Assembly: GCA_017881985.1 (NCBI GenBank)
Contig: JADGQH010000006.1
Coordinates: 1 to 27,523 of the forward strand
Length of the DNA stretch: 27,523 nucleotides
Direction of reading: 5' to 3'
Origin: Chloroflexota bacterium
GTDB lineage: Bacteria; Chloroflexota; Limnocylindria; Limnocylindrales; CSP1-4
Shown here piece by piece: positions 15,902 to 22,385 of the stretch; positions within the stretch are counted from its first letter, which is position 1; each line of letters starts with the position of its first letter. The notes beneath the pieces are model-generated. The model did no database searches. It was given only the letters and a program-made list of their open reading frames with translations, and was not told the origin of the DNA. The position numbers were made by a program, and so were the translations under genes.

Positions 15902-16357
15902 TCAGCCCGAGCGGTTGCCGCCCTCGCGCCGGCTGAATTGGGCGAGCTCCCGGCGACACTCGGCGGCGGTCCGCTGCGCCTGGCCCACGATCCAGGCAGC
16001 CAGGCGGGCCGTCCGCTCCAGCGTGAGCGCGGGCCCATAGGGGCTCTCCTCCAGCACGATGCCCGAGGCGTTGCGGAAGTCGGCCATCCAGTTGGCTTGG
16101 AGGCCGACGAGTGCGGCGGCCACGACGGAGCGGTCGAACGCCCAGTCGAGGTAGCGCGCGTTGAGCGATGCCACGAGGTCGTCGAGCAGCACGGGCCGGC
16201 CGGCCTCCACCTGCGCAACCAGCTCGAGGACGCGCAGGGCAGCGAACGGGTCACCGGGCTCGGCGACCACCGGGGGCGCGAGATTCGGATCGGGAAGCCC
16301 GGCGGGCGCAGGGCCCAGCCGGAGGCCCCCGGGGACAGCAGATCGGGGATCGGTCAC
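15902..16357 (-). CDS. Hypothetical protein
   Basis: A 151-residue soluble protein, mostly helical after a Pro/Gly-rich first ~30 residues. Visible stretches include FAALRVLELVAQVEAGRPVL, LVASLNARYLDWAFDRS and RTARLAAWIVGQAQRTAAEC. I recognise no family or catalytic motif. GTG 16357 is chosen because TATGGT lies 8 bases upstream and the longer frame (to 16624) would run antisense into the HemG-like gene. It converges with the P1 peptidase and diverges from the HemG-like gene. Coding is supported by continuous codon-like composition and regular amphipathic helices, not by homology. Confidence 0.6.
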   Translation of the reverse strand: MTDPRSAVPGGLRLGPAPAGLPDPNLAPPVVAEPGDPFAALRVLELVAQVEAGRPVLLDDLVASLNARYLDWAFDRSVVAAALVGLQANWMADFRNASGIVLEESPYGPALTLERTARLAAWIVGQAQRTAAECRRELAQFSRREGGNRSG

Positions 16358-16365
16358 GGGAGCCG

Positions 16366-16371
16366 ACCATA
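16366..16371 (-). promoter_or_regulatory. Possible -10 element (TATGGT)
   Basis: Minus-strand TATGGT ends 8 bases before GTG 16357. It fits the leaderless arrangement seen elsewhere in the window but is one base further away than the best examples. Confidence 0.3.
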
Positions 16372-16493
16372 CCACCGGCCCACGCGGCGTTCCGCTCGCG
16401 GGACCTCCGGCACTGGCCGGCGGCCGCCGGGCGGCGGAGAATGCACCATGAAAGCCGGCCGTCACGATCGATGGTGCGGCAGGAGGTGCAGCG

Positions 16494-17042
16494 ATGAGCG
16501 GTGAAGTCCTCGTCGCATTCGGAACACGACACGAGTCGACCCGCGGGATCGCGGCGGCGGTGGCCGAAATCCTCCGTGCCGCGGGCATCCCGGTCATCCT
16601 CGAGTCGATCGACACGGTCGGCACGCTGAGCCGCGTCCGCGGCGCAGTCCTGGGATCGGCCGTCTACGACGGGGGCTGGCTGCCGGGCGCCCATGCGTTC
16701 CTGACCGAGCACGAACGCGAGCTCGCGGGAATCCCGACCTGGCTGTTCGCCTCCGGACCGTTGGACCAGGTGCCGCCCGGCACGCAGGCTGACCTCCCGG
16801 ACGACCTCGTGGACGTGATCGGGCGGATCGGGCCGCGTGACGTGGCGCTCTTCGTCGGCTCGCTGCAGCCGCACCACGTGGCATCCGGGCTGCGTCTCCT
16901 CTCGAAGCTCGCCCGGACGAACGTCGGCGACCACCGCGACTGGGTCGCCATCGAGCGCTGGGCGAACGGCATCCGCGACGCGCTCATCGCGGAACATCCC
17001 TCGATCGTCGAGGCGGGGTGGAGGCCCGGCGCGGGATCCTGA
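16494..17042 (+). CDS. Flavodoxin-domain protein, HemG-like
   Basis: A 182-residue protein of the flavodoxin_5 group that includes menaquinone-dependent protoporphyrinogen oxidase HemG. The FMN phosphate loop is seen at VLVAFGTRHESTRGIAAAV (5-23), and the characteristic VLGSAVYDGGWLPGAHAFL and PTWLFASGPL follow. HemG oxidises protoporphyrinogen IX with quinone, but many proteins with this domain are not HemG, and no other haem genes are nearby, so the reaction is not asserted. The start is firm: GGAGGTG lies just upstream of ATG 16494. It is monocistronic or leads into the S41 peptidase gene, 68 bases downstream, which has separate promoter-like sequence. Confidence 0.8.
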   Translation: MSGEVLVAFGTRHESTRGIAAAVAEILRAAGIPVILESIDTVGTLSRVRGAVLGSAVYDGGWLPGAHAFLTEHERELAGIPTWLFASGPLDQVPPGTQADLPDDLVDVIGRIGPRDVALFVGSLQPHHVASGLRLLSKLARTNVGDHRDWVAIERWANGIRDALIAEHPSIVEAGWRPGAGS

Positions 17043-17110
17043 GCTCCGGGTAATCCATTCTTCATCGCGCCTGCACGCGCCCGCAGCCCGGATGGTGCAT
17101 CGTCGTTCGC

Positions 17111-18580
17111 ATGGACGACGATCTCCCCTCCGCCGAGCCCGGCTCGCGCGCTCCCGATGCCCCGAACCCTCCGATGACGTGGCCCGTCGACGCCCCGCTG
17201 CTGAGCCCGCCCGTCGACGGACCTGCGATTCCCGTCGGGACCCCGACCACGACGACGCCGCCCGCGCGTCGTGGGCACGGCTGGACGGTTGCCGCGCTCG
17301 TCCTCGCGGCGGTGCTGCTGTTCGGGACCGGGGGCCTGGTTGGCCGGCTCTCGGCGCCGGATGCCGGCGCTGGATCGACGGCCAGCCCGGCGGCGTCCGC
17401 GGCGCCGGTGGCATCCGGCGCGGCTGCATCCGCGGGGCCCGCCGCGTCCGTGGCGCCGCTCAGCTGGTCCCTCCTCGACCAGGCGTATGCGCTGCTCAGG
17501 GCCAACTACGTCGATCCATCCGGGCTGGACCCCACCACGCTCGTCCAGGGCGCAATCCGCGGGCTCATGGATGCGGTCAATGATCCCGGTCATACGGGCT
17601 ACCTCACCTCCCAGGAGGTCGCAGCTCGCAATGCATCGCTTTCCGGGACGTTCGTCGGCATCGGCGCCGTGCTCAAGCTCGAGGGGAGCGCCGCGACGGT
17701 CGTCCGCGTCATCCCCGGCAGTCCGGCCGAGAAGGCCGGCCTGCGGGCCGCCGAGGTGATCCTCCGCGTGGACGGGAACGCGGTCGCCGGCCAGACCGTC
17801 GAGCAGATCGTCGTCAAGGTTCGCGGCCCGGAGGGCACGCCCGTGACGCTCCTCCTCCAGGATCTCGACGGGTCCGAGCGGAGCCTGACGATCGTCCGGG
17901 CGAAGATCGACCAGCCACTCGTGAGCTGGGCGCTGGCGCCCGGCGGGCGTGACGCGGTCATCCGGCTCGAGTCGTTCTCGACGGGAGCCGCGAAGGACAT
18001 CGTCGCCGCGATCAAGGCCGCACGCGCGGCCGGCGCGGCCGGGATCGTACTGGACCTGCGCGCGAATGGTGGGGGTTACGTGACCGAGGCGATCAACGTC
18101 GCGAGCCAGTTCCTGGGATCGGGCATCGTCTACATCTCGCAGGACCGAAGCGGCAAGCAGGTCCCGCACGAGGTCGCCGGGGGTGGAACCGCGACGGACC
18201 TCCCGCTCGTGGTCCTCGTGGACGGCCAGACGGCGAGTGCCGCGGAGATCGTGACGGGGGCGATCCAGGACGCGGGGCGCGCCACGATCGTCGGCGAGAC
18301 GACGTATGGGACGGGCACCGTGGTCGGGACCTACCCGCTCGCCGACGGGTCGGCCGTCACGATCGGGACGGAGCGCTGGCTCACCCCGAAAGGCCACGCG
18401 ATCTGGCGCGAGGGCCTGACCCCCGACGAGACCGTCGCCCTGGCCCAGGGCGTGAACTTCCTGGTGCCGGACGACTTTGCGACGCTGGGCAGCGGCGGGA
18501 TCGCGGGGAGCTCCGACGCGCAGCTCCAGGCGGCGCTTCGATCGCTCGGCGTCGCAGAGCGGGCCGCCACGGGCGGTTGA
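17111..18580 (+). CDS. S41 (CtpA-type) peptidase with catalytic Lys position replaced by Thr
   Basis: A 489-residue membrane-anchored protein. It has a Pro-rich cytoplasmic N-terminus (1-56), a TM anchor (about 57-76), an Ala/Ser-rich linker, a helical region, a PDZ domain (about 178-267; GIGAVLKL, PGSPAEKAGLRAAEVILRVD) and the S41 protease core. Core motifs seen: LRANGGGYVTEAI, DGQTASAAEIVTGAIQD with S376 as expected nucleophile, and GETTYGTGTVVGTYPLADG. In CtpA/Prc proteases the general base lysine lies 25 residues after the serine, in GKG. Here that position is T401, so the enzyme either uses another base or is inactive. ATG 17111 has no SD; CATCGT lies 7 bases upstream, so it may be leaderless. 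It acts outside the cytoplasmic membrane. Confidence 0.9.
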   Translation: MDDDLPSAEPGSRAPDAPNPPMTWPVDAPLLSPPVDGPAIPVGTPTTTTPPARRGHGWTVAALVLAAVLLFGTGGLVGRLSAPDAGAGSTASPAASAAPVASGAAASAGPAASVAPLSWSLLDQAYALLRANYVDPSGLDPTTLVQGAIRGLMDAVNDPGHTGYLTSQEVAARNASLSGTFVGIGAVLKLEGSAATVVRVIPGSPAEKAGLRAAEVILRVDGNAVAGQTVEQIVVKVRGPEGTPVTLLLQDLDGSERSLTIVRAKIDQPLVSWALAPGGRDAVIRLESFSTGAAKDIVAAIKAARAAGAAGIVLDLRANGGGYVTEAINVASQFLGSGIVYISQDRSGKQVPHEVAGGGTATDLPLVVLVDGQTASAAEIVTGAIQDAGRATIVGETTYGTGTVVGTYPLADGSAVTIGTERWLTPKGHAIWREGLTPDETVALAQGVNFLVPDDFATLGSGGIAGSSDAQLQAALRSLGVAERAATGG

Positions 18581-18645
18581 CGCGCGGGACTCGCTGACGC
18601 CGAGGCGGCTGACGCGCGGGGCGTCCATGACCCGCGGGGCGTTCC
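18578..18645. repeat. Three imperfect short direct repeats between convergent genes
   Basis: Units starting at 18578, 18610 and 18628 share TGACGCGCGGG or TGACCCGCGGG, the last two extending through GGGGCGT. The first includes the S41 peptidase stop codon. The gap ends 15 bases before the aminomutase stop. Confidence 0.4.
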
Positions 18646-18660
18646 TGCCGGAGAGCGTCC

Positions 18661-20223
18661 CTACAGGAGCTCGTGGTTGGCGGTGGCGGTGGGCAGGCCG
18701 TCGGCGGGCCGGGGCTCCTCGCCGGGGCCGTATCCGGCGAGCGCGTCGCCATTCCGGTCGCCGGTCGTCGCCTGGAGCACGGGCAGCGGTTGGCCGGCCT
18801 GCCCCTCGAGCGCGCCCACGCCGTACGGCACCCACTTCGACGGATCCTGGAGGCGGTGGGCCTCCTCGTTGCCGCGCGCGTGGGTCTCGACGAAGCCGGC
18901 CGGCTCGATCCACATCCGCTTGCCGTCCAGAAGGCCGGTGATGCCCTCCTGGCCGGGCTCGGGGCGCGGGTTCTGGCACCAGCGGCAGCTCGCCCGGTCG
19001 TGGGGCGTGTACGCGGTGGGCTCCTCGTAGGTCGTGATGTAGCCCTCGTAGTTGCGGAGCACGATCTTGTGATCCGAGTACGAGACGAGGTAGTTCGGCA
19101 TGACCGGGATCTTCCCGCCGCCGCCCGGCGCATCCACGATGAACTGCGGGACGGCGTAGCCGGACGTGTGGCCGCGGAGCCCCTCCATGATCTCGAGGCC
19201 CTTGCCGACGGGCGTCCGGAAGTGCCCGGCGCCCTCGACCAGGTCGCACTGGTAGATGTAGTAGGGCCGGACCCGGATCTCGACGAGCCGCTGAACCAGG
19301 TCGCGCTGGATGTGGACGCAGTCGTTCACGCCGGCCAGCAGCACCGACTGGTTGCCGAGCGGGACGCCGGCGCGCGCCAGGACGTCGCACGCGCGGGCGA
19401 GCTCGGGCGTGATCTCGTTCGGGTGGTTCACGTGGATGTTGAGCCAGACCGGGTGGTACTTCGCCAGCATCTCGCCCAGCTCGTCGTCGATCCGCTGGGG
19501 AAGGAAGACCGGCACCCGTGAGCCGATCCGGATGATCTCCACGTGCGGAATCTCCCGCAGGCCGCGCAGCACGGACTCGAGGAGCTTCGGCGCCAGGGTC
19601 AGGCCGTCGCCGCCCGAGATCAGCACGTCCCGGATCTGCGGCGTCCGCCGGATATAGTCGAGCTGGGCCTCGTGCTCCTTCCGGTTGAAGTTCTGGCTCG
19701 GGTCGCCGACGATCCGGCTCCGCGTGCAGTAGCGGCAGTAGCTGGCGCACTGCGTGGTGATCAGCATCAGGACCCGGTCCGGGTAGCGATGGACCAGGCC
19801 AGGGACCGGCGAGTGGCGGTCCTCGGCGAGCGAGTCCTCCATCATCCCGGTGAAGGAGCGCAGCTCGCGGCCGGTCGGGATGATCTGGCGCCGGATCGGA
19901 TCGTCCGGGTCGTCCGGGTCCACGAGGCTGATGAAATAGGGGGTCACGTCGACGCGGAACTTGTCCGGCGCGGAGAGCCCTTCGCGCTCGTCGTCGGTGA
20001 GGTTGAGGATGGCCTCGATCTCGCTCAGCTCGTTGACGCGGTTGGAGAGCTGCCAGCGCCAGTCGTTCCACTTCTCGTCGGGAACGTCCGCCCAGATCGC
20101 CGCGCGCCGGCTGACCGCCGGCTTGCCGTCCGGTCCCAGCCGGCGGGCCGGGTCACGCCGGTTGACGAACGCCGGTTCCCCGGCGGACCCGGCGACGGCC
20201 GAGCTGTGCTCCTGGACGGTCAT
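18661..20223 (-). CDS. kamA: Lysine 2,3-aminomutase (radical SAM, PLP)
   Basis: A 520-residue radical-SAM enzyme predicted to interconvert L-alpha-lysine and L-beta-lysine. The 4Fe-4S cluster motif CxxxCxxC is CASYCRYC (C159, C163, C166). The PLP lysine is in DAPGGGGKIP (K371). The two aspartates that hold the lysine side-chain amine are present (D327 in YQCDLVEG, D364 in VDAPGG), which favours lysine over glutamate 2,3-aminomutase. GAGHFRTPVGKG and SGGDGLTL are further family blocks. Typical family members are about 410-470 residues; here an N-terminal ~40 and a Gly/Pro-rich C-terminal ~40 look like extensions. The beta-lysine acetyltransferase partner (AblB) is not adjacent. ATG 20223 follows a weak SD. 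Confidence 0.92.
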   Translation of the reverse strand: MTVQEHSSAVAGSAGEPAFVNRRDPARRLGPDGKPAVSRRAAIWADVPDEKWNDWRWQLSNRVNELSEIEAILNLTDDEREGLSAPDKFRVDVTPYFISLVDPDDPDDPIRRQIIPTGRELRSFTGMMEDSLAEDRHSPVPGLVHRYPDRVLMLITTQCASYCRYCTRSRIVGDPSQNFNRKEHEAQLDYIRRTPQIRDVLISGGDGLTLAPKLLESVLRGLREIPHVEIIRIGSRVPVFLPQRIDDELGEMLAKYHPVWLNIHVNHPNEITPELARACDVLARAGVPLGNQSVLLAGVNDCVHIQRDLVQRLVEIRVRPYYIYQCDLVEGAGHFRTPVGKGLEIMEGLRGHTSGYAVPQFIVDAPGGGGKIPVMPNYLVSYSDHKIVLRNYEGYITTYEEPTAYTPHDRASCRWCQNPRPEPGQEGITGLLDGKRMWIEPAGFVETHARGNEEAHRLQDPSKWVPYGVGALEGQAGQPLPVLQATTGDRNGDALAGYGPGEEPRPADGLPTATANHELL

Positions 20224-20317
20224 CGGCGGGCTCGCTCCGTGCTGGCGCGGCGGCGACGCATCGACCGGACGACGGCTCGCCGCCTGCCCGTTCGGACGCC
20301 CTCCGACGCATAAAGAC

Positions 20318-20332
20318 TATGCACTCTGCATA
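20318..20332. promoter_or_regulatory. Perfect inverted repeat TATGCA-N3-TGCATA in a divergent promoter
   Basis: TATGCACTCTGCATA is a 15-base inverted repeat in an AT-rich island of the gap between kamA and the methyltransferase. A further GCATA copy at 20308-20312 lies just upstream. The site is 95 bases before the kamA start and 78 before the methyltransferase start. It contains -10-like hexamers on both strands, so a bound regulator would be placed to block RNA polymerase. No family of regulator is identified. Confidence 0.5.
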
Positions 20333-20396
20333 ACGGATCCGATCATACCCGCCGGATGGCCCGGTGTCACGGACGTATCTGGACGCGATCAACCGG

Positions 20397-20402
20397 TATC
20401 GT
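20397..20402 (+). promoter_or_regulatory. -10 element (TATCGT) for a leaderless mRNA
   Basis: TATCGT ends 7 bases before ATG 20410, and the gap TCGCGGG is not an SD. Same arrangement as at 8122-8156, 11103 and 13623. Confidence 0.4.
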
Positions 20403-20409
20403 TCGCGGG

Positions 20410-21180
20410 ATGAGCGAGCCGATTCTCCCCGACCACGTCATCGCCAACCGCGCCTACTGGACGACTGAGGCCGCCGCCTACGTGGAGCCCGGGCGGCGCG
20501 CCTGGGCAGAGCCCGAGCCGAGCTGGGGCATCTGGGGCGTGCCCGAGTCGGAGGCGAAGATCTTGCCTGACGTGGCCGGCCTGGACACGATCGAGCTCGG
20601 CTGCGGGACCGCCTACGTCTCGGCTTGGCTGGCTCGGCGCGGAGCGCGGCCGGTCGGGGTTGACATCACGCCGGCCCAGCTGGAGACGGCGCGGGCGCTG
20701 CAACAGGAGCACGGCCTGGTCTTCCCGCTCCTCGAGGCGAGCGCGGAGACAGTCCCCCTCCCGGACGCCTCGTTTGACTTCGCCATCAGCGAGTATGGCG
20801 CGGCGATCTGGTGCGACCCGTACCGCTGGATCCCCGAGGCCGCTCGCCTGCTGCGGCCGGGCGGCCGGCTCGTCTTCCTGGGGAACTCGACGCTGTTCAT
20901 GCTCTGCTCACCCGACGAGGAGGAACCGGCCGGGGAACGCCTGCTGCGGCCGCATTTCGGCGGGCTCGGGCGGATCGAATGGCCCGACGACGGCTCGGTC
21001 GAGTTCAACCTGGGCCACGGCGACATGATCCGGCTCCTGCGCGCCAGCGGCTTCGAGGTGGAGAACCTCGTGGAGCTGCGGGCGCCGGAGGGCGCCACCA
21101 CCCGCTCCGCGTATGTCACGCCGGAATGGGCGCGCCGGTGGCCATCCGAGGAGGTCTGGATCGCGCGGCGGAGAGGCTGA
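20410..21180 (+). CDS. Class I SAM-dependent methyltransferase
   Basis: A 256-residue cytoplasmic methyltransferase. The SAM-binding motif I is IELGCGTAYVSAWLARRG (near 60-77), followed by the acidic motif VGVDITPAQLE, then motif IV-like FDFAISEYGAAIWCDP and LLRPGGRLVFLG. The substrate is not evident; the arrangement is that of the broad Methyltransf_11/25 group. ATG 20410 is preferred over an upstream in-frame ATG at 20356 because of a TATCGT box 7 bases upstream and because the extra 18 residues look non-coding. It diverges from kamA across a regulated-looking gap and converges with a small membrane-protein gene. Confidence 0.88.
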   Translation: MSEPILPDHVIANRAYWTTEAAAYVEPGRRAWAEPEPSWGIWGVPESEAKILPDVAGLDTIELGCGTAYVSAWLARRGARPVGVDITPAQLETARALQQEHGLVFPLLEASAETVPLPDASFDFAISEYGAAIWCDPYRWIPEAARLLRPGGRLVFLGNSTLFMLCSPDEEEPAGERLLRPHFGGLGRIEWPDDGSVEFNLGHGDMIRLLRASGFEVENLVELRAPEGATTRSAYVTPEWARRWPSEEVWIARRRG

Positions 21181-21253
21181 GCACGGCGATCCGCTGAGCG
21201 CAGGCTCGCGACGCTGGCCGCCTCGTCCCGGGACCCCGTCCGTCCGGCCCGGG

Positions 21254-21580
21254 CTATTCCCCGATCACGGCCCAGAGCAGGCCCATCATGATGAAGAAGC
21301 CCGTGAACATCGAGATCAGCGCGATCGCGCCGTAGGGCGAGTTCGCCGTGTTCGGGAACGACGGGATCAGGAGCCCGGAGACGGCAACCCAGCCCACGAA
21401 GAGGATGCCGAAGAAGAGCTTCGCGTTCGGGCCCGTGATCGAGCGGATCCAGCCGATCGAGCCGGTCTTGCGCTCCGGCGAGATCGCCGCTCGCAGGAAG
21501 ATCGTCACGAAGGCGCCGGCGACGAGGATCGCCAGGCCGAACTGGATCGGGTACTGGATCGCGGTGACGAAGAGCTGCAC
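21254..21580 (-). CDS. Hypothetical three-TM membrane protein
   Basis: A 108-residue protein with three hydrophobic segments: FGLAILVAGAFVTIFLRAA, KLFFGILFVGWVAVSGLLI and AIALISMFTGFFIMMGLLW. A short loop, ISPERKTGSIGW, is charged, and the second loop has SFPNTANSPYG. I do not recognise a family. GTG 21580 is supported by GGAGG with 7 bases spacing, and a TATCCT hexamer lies at 21622-21627 upstream on the same strand. The gene stands alone, converging with the methyltransferase and diverging from OsmC. Confidence 0.72.
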   Translation of the reverse strand: MQLFVTAIQYPIQFGLAILVAGAFVTIFLRAAISPERKTGSIGWIRSITGPNAKLFFGILFVGWVAVSGLLIPSFPNTANSPYGAIALISMFTGFFIMMGLLWAVIGE

Positions 21581-21621
21581 CGGGCGCCTCCGCGCGGGGA
21601 GCGGGCGGGATGGACGGGCGG

Positions 21622-21627
21622 AGGATA
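21622..21627 (-). promoter_or_regulatory. Possible -10 element (TATCCT) for the three-TM protein gene
   Basis: Minus-strand TATCCT would start a transcript about 35 bases before GTG 21580, leaving room for the GGAGG SD. No -35 match is visible. The rest of the 240-base gap (21581-21820) shows no gene and presumably holds the OsmC promoter. Confidence 0.3.
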
Positions 21628-21820
21628 CCAGAGGGCAGGTTCCCCACGCGAGGGCCGTTGCGCCCCGGGGCTCCGTCCGCAGCGGCCGCCGACCGCGTGC
21701 CCGCCGACCTGGGAATCGGCACCCCCGCCAGCGCCGGGTTCGGGTGCATCATGAACGCGAACGCGCCGCCCCATGCGGGACCGCGCCTCCCGCAGCCGCC
21801 ACACCCGGAGATTCCCGTCC

Positions 21821-22288
21821 ATGAAGTCGATCCAGCTTGCCTGGCGCCCCGGGACCGCCCGTTTCGAGGCCACCGGACGCAGCGGCGCGCGCGTCGTGTT
21901 CGAGGCACCCGGCGAGCCCGACGGGGTCTCGCTCGACGCGGGCCTGCACGGCCCGGCGGCCGGCCCGAGTCCCGCCGAGCTGCTCCTTGTCGCGGGCGCG
22001 GGCTGCGCCGCGTGGGACCTCGTCGAGATCCTGCGCAAGAAGCGCCAGGACGTGACGACCATCGACGTGGCCGTCGACGGGGACCAGCAGCCCGATCCGC
22101 CCTGGACGTTCCGCCGTGTCGTCCTTCGTTTCACGGTTCGAGGGCGCGACCTGGATCGCGAGGCGGTGGACCGGGCCGTGGCGCTGTCGATCGACCGCTA
22201 CTGCTCCGTGCTCTCGACCATCCGCGAGGCCGCGTCGGTCACCTGGACGACGATCCTCGAGGAGGAGCCCGTCGAACGCGAGGGGTGA
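21821..22288 (+). CDS. OsmC family peroxiredoxin-like protein
   Basis: A 155-residue OsmC/Ohr-type protein expected to reduce organic hydroperoxides through a cysteine pair. The two cysteines are C62 in LLLVAGAGCAAWD and C128 in SIDRYCSVLSTIREA, 66 residues apart, the spacing of classical OsmC. The conserved SPAELLL and KKRQDV segments are present. Most similar in pattern to the YhfA-like OsmC subgroup (WDLVEILRKKRQ). The start ATG 21821 has CGGAG about 10 bases upstream; an upstream ATG at 21773 would add 16 unlikely residues. The MMPL gene starts 97 bases later on the same strand, with no clear promoter between, so joint transcription is possible. Confidence 0.9.
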   Translation: MKSIQLAWRPGTARFEATGRSGARVVFEAPGEPDGVSLDAGLHGPAAGPSPAELLLVAGAGCAAWDLVEILRKKRQDVTTIDVAVDGDQQPDPPWTFRRVVLRFTVRGRDLDREAVDRAVALSIDRYCSVLSTIREAASVTWTTILEEEPVEREG

Positions 22289-22385
22289 GGCGTGACCGCG
22301 AATCGGCGCCACCGCCGGAGGCGTTGCCGCGGCTCGCGATGCGGGTGATCGACATCCGGCCGGCCGGCCCGGCCGAACCCATCCC

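Noticed and set aside
16664..20071. An 1135-codon minus-strand open frame across the HemG-like, S41 and kamA genes
   Set aside because: It crosses three genes with clear family motifs in other frames, and its own translation is low-complexity Arg/Pro/Gly-rich sequence.
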